Translations under genes and position numbers: made by a program
Shown here: positions 1 to 7,326 of the stretch, piece by piece
Position numbering within the stretch: position 1 is the first letter of the stretch
Layout: each line of letters begins with the position of its first letter
Notes under the pieces: generated by a model
What the model saw: only the letters and a program-made list of their open reading frames with translations
Database searches by the model: none
Told to the model about the DNA's origin: nothing
Assembly: GCA_020404105.1 (NCBI GenBank)
Contig: JADBWH010000061.1
Coordinates: 1 to 60,666 of the forward strand
DNA length: 60,666 bases
DNA from: Pseudanabaena sp. M53BS1SP1A06MG
Lineage (GTDB): Bacteria; Cyanobacteriota; Cyanobacteriia; Pseudanabaenales; Pseudanabaenaceae
Reading direction: 5' to 3'

Positions 1-108
1 CCATAGCCTTAAAGCCTTATTACGCACAAACAGAGCAGTACGAATCGCCTCATCTATGAGGTTGTACTGCTCTGTCTTGCCTTTAAGTTTTGCTTCAAGT
101 ACTAACAT
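1..108 (-). CDS. tnpB: TnpB/OrfB-type transposase, N-terminal fragment (runs off left edge)
   Basis: The first 36 codons are visible, starting at an ATG on the minus strand at 108. They begin MLVLEAKLKGK and continue through an EAIRTALFVRNKALR stretch, which is the usual start of cyanobacterial IS200/IS605-family OrfB (TnpB) proteins. TnpB proteins are RNA-guided nucleases carried by these elements. The RuvC-like catalytic part and the 3' end that would supply the guide RNA lie outside the window, so intactness cannot be judged. The hairpin at 158-174 probably marks the element end. Confidence 0.85.
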   Translation of the reverse strand, partial: MLVLEAKLKGKTEQYNLIDEAIRTALFVRNKALRLW

Positions 109-180
109 GGATTTAGTAAGTCTTATGCTGTATATTGTAGCATAGATTAATACAAAGCCGTCCTAGAAGGACGGGGTTTT
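109..180 (-). mobile_element. Terminal region of an IS200/IS605-type element, with subterminal hairpin
   Basis: Upstream of the tnpB start lies CCGTCC-TAGAA-GGACGG (158-174), a 6-bp stem with a 5-nt loop, followed by GGTTTTAGACCC. Subterminal imperfect hairpins are characteristic of IS200/IS605 ends, which lack terminal inverted repeats. The exact boundary cannot be fixed without an empty site; about 175-185 is likely. The stop codon of the neighbouring hydrolase (179-181) sits at this boundary. Confidence 0.6.
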
Positions 181-1126
181 AGACCCAATTTCCCGATAAA
201 TTTGGGTTCGAGCCCAGCATCGAACTCAAATTTTGTGCAGCAGCTACTTTTAGCAAAATATCATTAACTACATCTGGCACTTCATCCTGTGGACAATGCC
301 CTGCATTGGGAATATCTATAAATTCTTTTACACAGGCAAATTTTGTAAAAGACTCACGCCCCAATGCTATCGGTTCCCATGGATCGCGATCGCCCCACAA
401 GACAACCGCCTCGCAGGGCAAAATTGCCAACAAATCCTCTGGTCTTGGTCCCTGTGAATAGCGTACAAACGCCATAAATACATCGACGGCATTCGGATTT
501 TGAGCAGGCTTGACTAATATCTCAACTAATTCATCGGTAATTGCTTCTGAGTGAATGTAAGCTTGTGCCAAAATTTGGCGGACAGATTTGGGTTGTCGCA
601 CTTGATCGAAAAATAATTTGGCGATCGCTCGCACGCCCAAAAGATTTTGAACCGCCTTCACCCCTAAACGCCGAAACCAAGGCATCGCCAATTGATTTTT
701 TTCTTGTAATAGCCGCAATGAACAATTGATTAGTACTGTTTTAGTAATTAGATCTGGAGCCAAGATTGCCGCCTGCATCGCTACCACTGCACCGATGGAG
801 TTGCCAACGAGAATAGCGCGATCGCCCACTACCTCGCGCACAAAATCCACAATCTGTTGTCCCCAAGTCTCAAAGGTATAGGCAAGCTCATTAGGCTTAG
901 GCTGTGCTGAAGAGCCAAAACCGATCAAATCGATCGCATAGACTCGATGACGTTCCGCCAAAACTGGGACATTCTTCCGCCAATGTCCCACTGATGCCCC
1001 AAAGCCATGAATTAAGATCAATATGGGACTGTCTAAATTTTTTGCTAATCCCTCAGCACAATAACCAATCTCATAGCCTCGCCATGTCCAAAAGCGATCG
1101 GCAAACTTGCGATATTCAACAACCAT
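179..1126 (-). CDS. Alpha/beta fold hydrolase
   Basis: A 315-residue alpha/beta hydrolase. Visible landmarks are the oxyanion-loop LIHGFGAS near residue 38, the nucleophile elbow GNSIG near residue 108, the acid region LWGDRDPWEP near residue 243 and the catalytic His in NAGHCPQDEVP near residue 276. Length and motif order fit the cyanobacterial family of cofactor-free hydrolases; the substrate is unknown. It starts at ATG 1126. Its stop codon coincides with the end of the adjacent IS200/IS605-type element, so the last residues may have been altered by insertion. It appears to be transcribed alone. Confidence 0.85.
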   Translation of the reverse strand: MVVEYRKFADRFWTWRGYEIGYCAEGLAKNLDSPILILIHGFGASVGHWRKNVPVLAERHRVYAIDLIGFGSSAQPKPNELAYTFETWGQQIVDFVREVVGDRAILVGNSIGAVVAMQAAILAPDLITKTVLINCSLRLLQEKNQLAMPWFRRLGVKAVQNLLGVRAIAKLFFDQVRQPKSVRQILAQAYIHSEAITDELVEILVKPAQNPNAVDVFMAFVRYSQGPRPEDLLAILPCEAVVLWGDRDPWEPIALGRESFTKFACVKEFIDIPNAGHCPQDEVPDVVNDILLKVAAAQNLSSMLGSNPNLSGNWV

Positions 1127-1602
1127 TAAGATTACTTATTGTTTATAAAATATAAAAGAATTTGAACACCTGAGAATTCAGATGGCTTTTGACTGTTGGC
1201 AGCAACTATCGTTAGCTTGAAACTGTTACTCAAGGTTTGAAAAAAGGTAAACTTATGTGAAGCAAGTAGAACTAGCTAATTTCGCCTATCCTATCATTGA
1301 CTAGAGGTTAGCCTCTTGTAATTTTATTTAGCTTATTTAGACCTGAACTCATTGTATTGTGATTTCTACCTTGGCATGGACAAAGTAAAAATCTTAAATA
1401 CAAACAAAATATAAGTGGTAGTCATGCAATGTAATTGTGTTGCGGGCGCTTCGCGCCCGCAACACAATTACTAAAAAAATTACTTTGCAGCACTACCATA
1501 TGAGTTTTGCAGTTTTTGGGTTGTCTCCAATTTAGAAACTGCGATAAATTTGGCAATAAGTATTTTTAGAACTTTTCGATAATATTATTTGGAGATTTAA
1601 AC
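1127..1602. other. Intergenic region upstream of cpcG
   Basis: This 476-bp stretch has no convincing gene. It holds the first copy of the 81-bp palindromic repeat (1417-1497) and, after it, the AT-rich leader of cpcG with a GGAG ribosome binding site at 1591-1594. Confidence 0.6.
1417..1497 (+). repeat. 81-bp palindromic intergenic repeat, copy 1
   Basis: The element is bounded by GGTAGT and ACTACC. Its core is a perfect 19-bp inverted repeat, GTAATTGTGTTGCGGGCGC, at 1431-1449 and 1453-1471 around a TTC loop. The outer arms also pair imperfectly. Other copies lie at 20803-20883 and 48233-48313, all exactly 81 bp. It resembles a MITE or REP-like element; no family name is claimed. Confidence 0.9.
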
Positions 1603-2358
1603 GTGGCGCTTCCTTTATTAGAATACGCTCCAGCATCGCAAAACACTCGCGTAACTGGTTTTACGGTAGGTAGTGATGAAACACCTCGCATCTACACTAC
1701 CAATAATCTGCTCTCTAAAACTGAGCTAGATGATTTGATCGAAGCTGCATATCGTCAAATTTTCTTCCATGCTTTTGCTGCGGATCGCGAAGTTACTTTA
1801 GAGTCGCAGTTGCGTTCTGGCAACCTCACCGTTAGACAGTTTGTGCGTGGACTAGTTCTTTCTAACACCTATAGAACCAGTTTCTATGAAAAAAACAGTA
1901 ATTATCGCTTTGTAGAGCAAACTGTACAGCGTGTTCTCGGTCGAGCCGTTTACAGCGAGCGTGAAAAAATTGCCTGGTCTATCGTTGTAGCTACCAAGGG
2001 TATCCAAGGCTTTATCGATGCACTCATCAACAGTGACGAGTATCTTGAAGCATTTGGTGATGACACATTGCCTTACCAACGTCGTCGGATTCTCCCTAGC
2101 CAAGCTATTGGGGAAAGACCCTTCAACATCGCTTCTCCTCGCTACGATGCTTACTATCGTGCTCAGTTAGGTTTCCCTCAAATCATTTGGCAAAATCAAG
2201 TTCGTGGTTATACCTCTGCCGACAGAAAGCCCCAAGCAGGCGATCCAGCATTGTTCTTGAACTTGGCTCGTAGCCTGAATATTCCTACATCCGCAGGAAG
2301 GGTTCTTTCTGCTCAGAATATTGATTATGAAAAGCTAGTTCCTTATCGTAAGAGCTAA
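1603..2358 (+). CDS. cpcG: Phycobilisome rod-core linker polypeptide CpcG
   Basis: A 251-residue linker that attaches phycocyanin rods to the allophycocyanin core on the cytoplasmic face of thylakoids. The N-terminal two thirds form a phycobilisome linker domain (roughly residues 18-155, with [19 protein letters not shown], then [15 protein letters not shown], then [16 protein letters not shown]), followed by the basic CpcG tail ([15 protein letters not shown]). The domain is homologous to the three repeats of ApcE at 42069. It starts at GTG 1603 behind GGAG, and a strong terminator follows at 2382-2422. There is no cpcBA nearby, so it is a solitary locus next to a bilin lyase gene. Confidence 0.93.
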   Translation: MALPLLEYAPASQNTRVTGFTVGSDETPRIYTTNNLLSKTELDDLIEAAYRQIFFHAFAADREVTLESQLRSGNLTVRQFVRGLVLSNTYRTSFYEKNSNYRFVEQTVQRVLGRAVYSEREKIAWSIVVATKGIQGFIDALINSDEYLEAFGDDTLPYQRRRILPSQAIGERPFNIASPRYDAYYRAQLGFPQIIWQNQVRGYTSADRKPQAGDPALFLNLARSLNIPTSAGRVLSAQNIDYEKLVPYRKS

Positions 2359-2381
2359 ATTATTGGCTTAGGAGAGATTAT

Positions 2382-2422
2382 CCAAAACAAAAAGGGGCGC
2401 AATACGCCCCTTTTTGTTTTGG
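2382..2422 (+). terminator. Intrinsic terminator of cpcG
   Basis: The inverted repeat CCAAAACAAAAAGGGGCG / CGCCCCTTTTTGTTTTGG surrounds a short loop. A GC core is followed by a T-rich arm, 24 bp after the cpcG stop. Confidence 0.9.
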
Positions 2423-2527
2423 GAAGTTGCCAGCCAAATAAACATCAAGATTTATGTCAGAATTAGCTAAACTTAACTTTTTTTGTTTTTTATTCTTTTA
2501 CTAGCTTTTAGATCAACTTTTGTTGTA

Positions 2528-3046
2528 ATGGATATTCATCAATTTCTCGAACTTTTTGTCGGTCGTTGGCGATCGCAGCGCAGCGATCATCAATTTGGTC
2601 AAGAAAATGGTAACGATGGTCGCTCTTTATTGGAAATCAATGCTCTAAGTGAAGATGATCCTGACTTAATCGCAATTTGCCAAAAATATGATGTTGATCC
2701 GCTTACCACTCGACACGCGGTCAGGACATCATGGGAAGAGGAGTCATTAAGTAGTATTAAACCCAAAGGTAGTGCTTTAATCGTCCCAGTACCAAATCCT
2801 ATCTCACCTCACAAGGGCTTGATTTTAAGCAAGCAAGGCAAAGGGATCTATGAATTCGCGCAGGATGAGTCCTTGACCATTCACTCCGTCACATCGCAAG
2901 GGGTAGCCGAAGAACGCATTTGGTATGGCAATCCTAATCTGCGCTTCCGTGTGGCTACTGTGTTACAGAGTAGTTATGTAGGAGATCGCCGCATTCAATC
3001 CTCCAAGTTTTATTCAGAGATTCGCATTCCCCGATCCAAACAATAA
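2528..3046 (+). CDS. cpcS: Phycobiliprotein chromophore lyase, CpcS/CpeS family
   Basis: A 172-residue lipocalin-like protein. The start MDIHQFLELFVGRWRSQRS and the later EERIWYGNPNLRFR plus C-terminal FYSEIRI match the CpcS/CpeS family, which attaches phycocyanobilin or phycoerythrobilin to the Cys-84-type site of phycobiliproteins. The frame stays open upstream to a TTG at 2483, but family alignment favours ATG 2528. Which subfamily (CpcS, CpcU or CpeS) it belongs to cannot be settled from sequence reading, and its central part is shorter than I expect for CpcS-I. It follows cpcG and ends inside a bidirectional terminator. Confidence 0.75.
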   Translation: MDIHQFLELFVGRWRSQRSDHQFGQENGNDGRSLLEINALSEDDPDLIAICQKYDVDPLTTRHAVRTSWEEESLSSIKPKGSALIVPVPNPISPHKGLILSKQGKGIYEFAQDESLTIHSVTSQGVAEERIWYGNPNLRFRVATVLQSSYVGDRRIQSSKFYSEIRIPRSKQ

Positions 3047-3086
3047 AACTAAAGATGGAACTAAAGTTCCATCTTTAGTTTTATTG
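3041..3086. terminator. Bidirectional terminator, perfect 21-bp stem
   Basis: Arms 3041-3061 and 3066-3086 are perfectly complementary around TAAA. Each arm contains a TAA stop: that of the lyase (3044-3046) and, on the other strand, that of the small ORF at 3081-3185. Both genes thus end in Lys-Gln-stop. Confidence 0.9.
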
Positions 3087-3185
3087 TTTGAGAAAATGGG
3101 TTACTAATGTCCAGATCTCTAAACCGATAAAGCCTGCCAAAAAAATAAAAATTGCAATATTTAAACTAGTCTTAATTTTTTCCAT
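3081..3185 (-). CDS. Putative 34-residue single-pass membrane protein
   Basis: A short ORF on the minus strand starting at ATG 3185. It has a charged N-terminus (MEKIKTS), one hydrophobic helix (about residues 8-28) and a short tail ending in FLKQ. Its stop lies in the right arm of the shared terminator, which is the arrangement expected of a real convergent gene. The ribosome binding site is weak. Many photosynthetic complexes have subunits of this size and topology, but I do not recognise this one and assign no function. The plus-strand ORF covering the same bases looks like a shadow. Confidence 0.45.
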   Translation of the reverse strand: MEKIKTSLNIAIFIFLAGFIGLEIWTLVTHFLKQ

Positions 3186-3373
3186 TTTTGCCCATACAGT
3201 TATAACTTTGATAATTTATTTAAAGAGAGGTCATTTACACCCCTATTTAATTTTTATGTTCTGTTATATTACATGCTTAAATTAACCAAATAATTTTGAC
3301 TAGACAAAACATCACTTAATCTAGTTGAGTTACACTTAACCCTTATTACATTCAAGTGTGGGGATGTACTGCT

Positions 3374-4402
3374 GTGAATTGGCTTAAAAGGTTTAGTATC
3401 ATCGGAACTACAGCGATCTCTTCCTTAGTGATCGCCCATTCTGCGTCAGCACGCTATATAGTTTTTGTAGAAGGTAATGATTCAGCAACATTACAAAGAG
3501 TGAAGATAGTTTCACCAAAAGCTTTTGCGACTAAAGTCAACGGACAACCTGCAATTCAGGCAGGTACTTTTAATTCTGAGATCAGCGCGAATAATTTAGT
3601 AGCAGCTCTAAGCAACACTGGACTATCGCCTAAAAAATATTTCAGTACCTCAGGAGGAAAGGAAAGTAATGTTCAAGTACCTTTTACGGACACAACAACT
3701 TCAGTTGTTCCTTTGTCGAATAACCCGCAACAAGTGATTATTCAACAAACTCCATTGCCTCAGACCATAAATTTCCAAGCAGAACCTCAATCACAGAACT
3801 ATAGCTCTGCACTACAACAACCGATCTCCTACACGAACCAGTATCAGCAAATCTCCACAAATACGGTTGTACCACAGGTACAGACACAGCAGGTATTAGT
3901 CCCTCGTTGGCAACAGGTATTGGTTCCCGAAACTAGACAGGTTGTGACCCAAGCGGTTATTCCCCAAGCTCAGCTTGTCCAGACTGGCTATCCCCAATCA
4001 AGCTACGTTCAACCAACTAGTTATGTACAGCCTCAAACTGGATTTGTGCAGTCCTCAACGTCAATGCTAGCCCCTGCCAGCACATCTTACGATGGCTATG
4101 CACCCAGCACTAACCTATCTACTGTCCAAGCCCAACCCATAGTCAATGAAATCACAACTGAGAAACAGTTACCTCAGCAAACTGTAAATCCTAACTATCG
4201 TTATATTGCCGCAGTGCCAGCCAAATTAAGTAATCAGTATTTGCTGACACAGGTGCGGCAGTATGTCCCTAATGCCTTTTTCACTAATTCTGGTCAGGGC
4301 ACTTACATTCATGCAGGTGCTTATCAAAATCGTGACTCTGCCGAATCTGTGTCCCGCTATCTGCGATCGCAAGGGATTGACTCACGAGTGCTCTATTTCT
4401 AA
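3374..4402 (+). CDS. Exported SPOR-domain-like protein with Gln/Pro-rich linker
   Basis: A protein of about 342 residues. The N-terminus (NWLKRFSIIGTTAISSLV, then AHSASA) is a signal peptide. Residues about 27-95 (RYIVFVEGND... IQAGTFNSEISANNLVAAL) and the C-terminal about 65 residues (RYIAAVPAK... IHAGAYQNRDSAESVSRYL) both have the look of SPOR peptidoglycan-binding repeats. Between them is a low-complexity Gln/Pro/Val/Ser segment. GTG 3374 is preferred over GTG 3356 because a GGGGA ribosome binding site precedes it and the signal peptide then starts cleanly. A periplasmic cell-wall role is inferred. It lies 5 bp upstream of a permease gene. Confidence 0.65.
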   Translation: MNWLKRFSIIGTTAISSLVIAHSASARYIVFVEGNDSATLQRVKIVSPKAFATKVNGQPAIQAGTFNSEISANNLVAALSNTGLSPKKYFSTSGGKESNVQVPFTDTTTSVVPLSNNPQQVIIQQTPLPQTINFQAEPQSQNYSSALQQPISYTNQYQQISTNTVVPQVQTQQVLVPRWQQVLVPETRQVVTQAVIPQAQLVQTGYPQSSYVQPTSYVQPQTGFVQSSTSMLAPASTSYDGYAPSTNLSTVQAQPIVNEITTEKQLPQQTVNPNYRYIAAVPAKLSNQYLLTQVRQYVPNAFFTNSGQGTYIHAGAYQNRDSAESVSRYLRSQGIDSRVLYF

Positions 4403-4407
4403 AACCA

Positions 4408-5301
4408 ATGACAGTAAGTAATCCTCCTGAATCTAAACAACGAACATCTCAAAAGTTGAAATGGCTTGAGCCTTTTTTCCTACTTTTCCCAAGTGGCTTT
4501 TGGCTCGTTGCATTTTTACTTGTCCCCACAACTTTTATTTTTATTCAGAGTCTAGTCCCACTTGGTAAGACTGAGTTCGGACTAGACAACTATCTGAGAG
4601 TTTTTGAGTACGTTGGTGGTAATTTCATTTACCTTACCGTCGTATGGCGATCGCTATTTTATGCCTTAATTACCACAGGCTTTTGTCTCATATTGGGATT
4701 TCCTGTGGCTTACTGGCTTGCTGTGATTGTTCCTAAACGTTGGCGCAATATTTTACTATTGCTATTTGTACTGCCTCTGTGGACTTCATCTTTATTGAGA
4801 TCCTATGCTTGGATTACCATTTTGCGACCCACAGGAGTTTTAAATACATTTCTCAACTTCATTGGAATCTCAGGGATTAATGTCTTAAATAAGGCTGAGG
4901 GTGTAATCATTGGCATGGTCTATACCTACTTGCCCTATATGGTTTTAGTGCTCTATACCTCGTTAGAACGTCTTGACCTGCGACTACTCGAAGCAGCAGC
5001 CGACCTTGGGGCAAATTCTAAACAGATTTTTTGGCAAATTACAGTACCGCAAGTGTCTTCTGGCATCATTGCAGGAACTGCTCTAGTATCCATTTCTAGC
5101 TTTAGCGACTATATTAATCCGCAGCTATTAGGTGGTCCAGGTAGTCGCACGATCGCTTCGATTATTGAATTGCAATTTTTAGGTGCAAGCAGTAACCGAG
5201 GTTTTGGCTCAGCAATTAGTATGGTGCTGATTCTTGCTGTCACTATTGTGATTGCCCTGCTAATTAAATATGGCGATCGACGAGTAGTCATTGATAGCTG
5301 A
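4408..5301 (+). CDS. potB: ABC transporter permease, spermidine/putrescine type (PotB-like)
   Basis: A 297-residue inner-membrane permease with about six transmembrane helices and the cytoplasmic EAA loop (EAAADLGANSKQIF, about residue 195) that contacts the ATPase. The N-terminal Pro/Leu-rich helix and the SLLRSYAWITILRPTGVLN segment are typical of the PotB family. It starts 5 bp after the SPOR-like gene and is followed by a second permease, so the two probably form the transmembrane heterodimer. No PotA ATPase or PotD binding protein is in the window. Substrate assignment (polyamine versus another cation) is by family only. Confidence 0.85.
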   Translation: MTVSNPPESKQRTSQKLKWLEPFFLLFPSGFWLVAFLLVPTTFIFIQSLVPLGKTEFGLDNYLRVFEYVGGNFIYLTVVWRSLFYALITTGFCLILGFPVAYWLAVIVPKRWRNILLLLFVLPLWTSSLLRSYAWITILRPTGVLNTFLNFIGISGINVLNKAEGVIIGMVYTYLPYMVLVLYTSLERLDLRLLEAAADLGANSKQIFWQITVPQVSSGIIAGTALVSISSFSDYINPQLLGGPGSRTIASIIELQFLGASSNRGFGSAISMVLILAVTIVIALLIKYGDRRVVIDS

Positions 5302-5306
5302 TCCCT

Positions 5307-5351
5307 TTGCCCTTTCCCTCCTTGCCCTTTCCCTCCTTGCCCTTTCCCTCC
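5307..5351 (+). repeat. 15-bp tandem repeat, three copies
   Basis: The unit TTGCCCTTTCCCTCC occurs three times head to tail between the two permease genes and ends 9 bp before the second start codon. Confidence 0.9.
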
Positions 5352-5360
5352 TTGTAAGTG

Positions 5361-6161
5361 ATGGCTAACGCAATCAACGTCCCCCCGATCAAGCGCTGGC
5401 AATCTTGGTACATGCTACTTGCCTTCTTTTACATGTACTTTCCCATCGGCGTTCTCACTATTTTTAGCTTTAATAAATCCCCATCTCCTTCACAATGGGC
5501 AGGCTTTAGTCTGGATTGGTATGCCAAATTCCTGCAAAATGAAATATTACGAGCAGCTTTAAAAAATAGCCTCAGTGTTGCCCTAACTTCTGTATCCGTA
5601 TCCGCAGTTTTAGGAACCCTCACCGCAGTTGGTTTAGCCCGATATTATTTCCCTGGCAAAAGCATCTATCGAGGAGTCACCTATTTACCTCTAATCGTGC
5701 CAGATATTGCGATCGCCGTAGCAACCCTCGTATTTTTCGCAGCGATTAAACTACCACTAAGTCTTGCCACAATTGTGATCGCACATATTGTTTTTTGCAT
5801 AGCCTATGTTGCTGTAGTAGTCTCCAGTCGTCTTGCTAGCATTGATCCCAAGCTCGAAGAAGCCGCTCTTGATCTCGGCGCTACCCCAACCCAAGCATTT
5901 TTGCGTGTACTATTACCCCAACTTTTACCTGGAATTTTGTCAGGATGTCTCCTTGCCTTTATTCTTAGCATGGATGATTTTGTGATTGCCTATTTCACCG
6001 CTGGCGTTGGCTCAACTACATTGCCGATCGCTATTTTTTCATCATTACGAAGTGGTGGTGTTACCCCTGAATTAAATGCTCTTAGTGTTTTGTTGATCCT
6101 CGCTTCAGCCTCAATTGCCGCGATCGCGGAAGCGATTAGAAGTTGGGGAACCCATGATTAA
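5361..6161 (+). CDS. potC: ABC transporter permease, spermidine/putrescine type (PotC-like)
   Basis: A protein of about 266 residues with the PotC-type start (WYMLLAFFYMYFPIGVLTIFSFN) and the EAA loop EEAALDLGATPTQAFLRV near residue 166. It has six predicted helices and acts as partner of the preceding permease in one transporter. GTG 5358 directly precedes ATG 5361; ATG is chosen. The short gap to the first permease is filled by a 15-bp tandem repeat rather than a recognisable ribosome binding site, so its translation could depend on that spacer. No ATPase gene follows. Confidence 0.85.
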   Translation: MANAINVPPIKRWQSWYMLLAFFYMYFPIGVLTIFSFNKSPSPSQWAGFSLDWYAKFLQNEILRAALKNSLSVALTSVSVSAVLGTLTAVGLARYYFPGKSIYRGVTYLPLIVPDIAIAVATLVFFAAIKLPLSLATIVIAHIVFCIAYVAVVVSSRLASIDPKLEEAALDLGATPTQAFLRVLLPQLLPGILSGCLLAFILSMDDFVIAYFTAGVGSTTLPIAIFSSLRSGGVTPELNALSVLLILASASIAAIAEAIRSWGTHD

Positions 6162-6294
6162 ATAGCAATTTTTGTATCGTTCAGATAAAGCTATATCAAA
6201 AAATTACTACATAATGTATCTATTGTGGTTAATAATTACAATAAATGATCGGTACTAAAAAATTATTGATTTACCTAAATCCGTTGAGAACTTG

Positions 6295-6303
6295 TGGTAT
6301 ACT
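6295..6303 (+). promoter_or_regulatory. Candidate extended -10 promoter for the RsbW/STAS operon
   Basis: TGG-TATACT forms an extended -10 element about 40 bp before the start codon. No good -35 is seen at the usual spacing, as expected for extended -10 promoters. AGGA near 6331 is the likely ribosome binding site. Confidence 0.35.
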
Positions 6304-6343
6304 ACATCTGGTAAAGCTAATCAAAGCTTAGGAAAAGCTCCAT

Positions 6344-6781
6344 ATGAGTGAGAAACCTTTAAAGCTGCGAATCTCAATTCCCCCCGTCGAAGGAATTGAG
6401 GATGTCCCTATCGCAGCAGTAGAAGTACTCGCTACCAAAATGGGGTTTAGTTCTAATGCTGTGCAAGACATCGTTCAAGCTCTTACTGAAGCATTAGTGA
6501 ATGCTGTTCTTTACACAGACCTTGACTTAGAGGTTGTTATTTTCGCGGAAAATACAAGCCTAGTTGTGGAAGTCCATGATCGTGGCTCTGGCTTTGATGT
6601 TGATAGTGTGCCTCCTCCTAATTTTGATTTGATATCCGAGCTTGGCGTCAAAAGCGGCGGTTTCGGGATACATATGATCAAAGCATTGGTCGATAAGGTA
6701 GAAATCAAATCTACCGACAAAGGTACAACAGTCCGCATGATTAAGTTTTTGCCTATCCCCAAACCCGTTCTCCAAAGATGA
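6344..6781 (+). CDS. RsbW-type anti-sigma/regulatory serine kinase (HATPase)
   Basis: A 145-residue GHKL ATPase domain alone. The N box is EALVN (49-53), G1 is DRGSGFD (79-85) and G2 is GGFGIH (105-110). Such stand-alone kinases bind a sigma factor or phosphorylate a STAS-domain antagonist in partner-switching networks. The next gene encodes exactly such a STAS protein and overlaps by four bases (ATGA), so the two are translationally coupled. Which sigma factor or output they control is not visible. Confidence 0.85.
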   Translation: MSEKPLKLRISIPPVEGIEDVPIAAVEVLATKMGFSSNAVQDIVQALTEALVNAVLYTDLDLEVVIFAENTSLVVEVHDRGSGFDVDSVPPPNFDLISELGVKSGGFGIHMIKALVDKVEIKSTDKGTTVRMIKFLPIPKPVLQR

Positions 6782-7128
6782 CTCATTCCTCATTTCTACA
6801 AGATGAACTCAAGATCGTTGAACAAATTGATGGCGATCAAGTTATTCTCAAACTGAATGGTGCTTTGAGTGTGACCACTGTTCCATACTTTAGACAAGCA
6901 GTACAGCCATTTATTGATCAGAATTTATCAGCAATCGTTTTAGACTTTGAATATGTTACTAAGATTGTAAGTAGGGGTGTAGGGGCGGCGATTGATATGG
7001 CAGTGCAAGCCAAAAAACATGGAGGTAAGCTCCGCTTAGAAAATGTTGGTAAGTATGGTCGCTCCCTCTATATTCAGGGTGTACACCTAGTAGCCGAAGT
7101 ACCTGAGCTAGAAGGATTTGAACCATAA
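6778..7128 (+). CDS. STAS-domain anti-sigma factor antagonist
   Basis: A 116-residue single STAS domain. The segment VTKIVSRGVGAAIDMAV places a Ser at residue 65, where SpoIIAA/RsbV proteins carry the phosphorylatable Ser/Thr, so it is likely the substrate of the upstream kinase. The expected nearby Asp-Ser pair is replaced by Ile-Val-Ser, so phosphorylation is inferred, not proven. It overlaps the kinase gene by ATGA and ends 13 bp before a terminator. Confidence 0.8.
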   Translation: MTHSSFLQDELKIVEQIDGDQVILKLNGALSVTTVPYFRQAVQPFIDQNLSAIVLDFEYVTKIVSRGVGAAIDMAVQAKKHGGKLRLENVGKYGRSLYIQGVHLVAEVPELEGFEP

Positions 7129-7141
7129 ATTCTATTAGAGT

Positions 7142-7186
7142 AAGCGCTTAAGTAATAGCATTAGCCTACTACTTAAGCGCTTCTTT
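7142..7186 (+). terminator. Terminator of the RsbW/STAS operon
   Basis: AAGCGCTTAAGTA (7142-7154) pairs with TACTTAAGCGCTT (7170-7182), followed by CTTTT. It separates the operon from dnaE. Confidence 0.85.
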
Positions 7187-7221
7187 TAATCTTTGAACTG
7201 TTGGCAATCTTGGATAAGTAT

Positions 7222-7326
7222 ATGAAAATAGTTGGTCGTAAATCGTTAGGAGAGAAAGCTGTCTTCGATATCGGTTTAGAACGTGACCACAATTTTTTAT
7301 TAGACAAGGGCTATGTTGCCTCCAAT
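7222..7326 (+). other. Split intein C-terminal fragment (IntC, 35 residues)
   Basis: Block F (DIGLERDHNF) and block G (GYVASN followed by Cys) are intact. The terminal Asn cyclises and Cys+1 is the second nucleophile. The penultimate residue is Ser rather than the His of most inteins, as known for DnaE split inteins. Confidence 0.93.

Noticed and set aside
2483-2527. Upstream TTG start for the CpcS-like lyase
   Set aside because: No ribosome binding site; the family starts at the internal MDIHQF.
3088-3285. Plus-strand 65-residue ORF after the lyase gene
   Set aside because: It starts inside the terminator region, has no ribosome binding site and overlaps the better-supported minus-strand 34-residue ORF.
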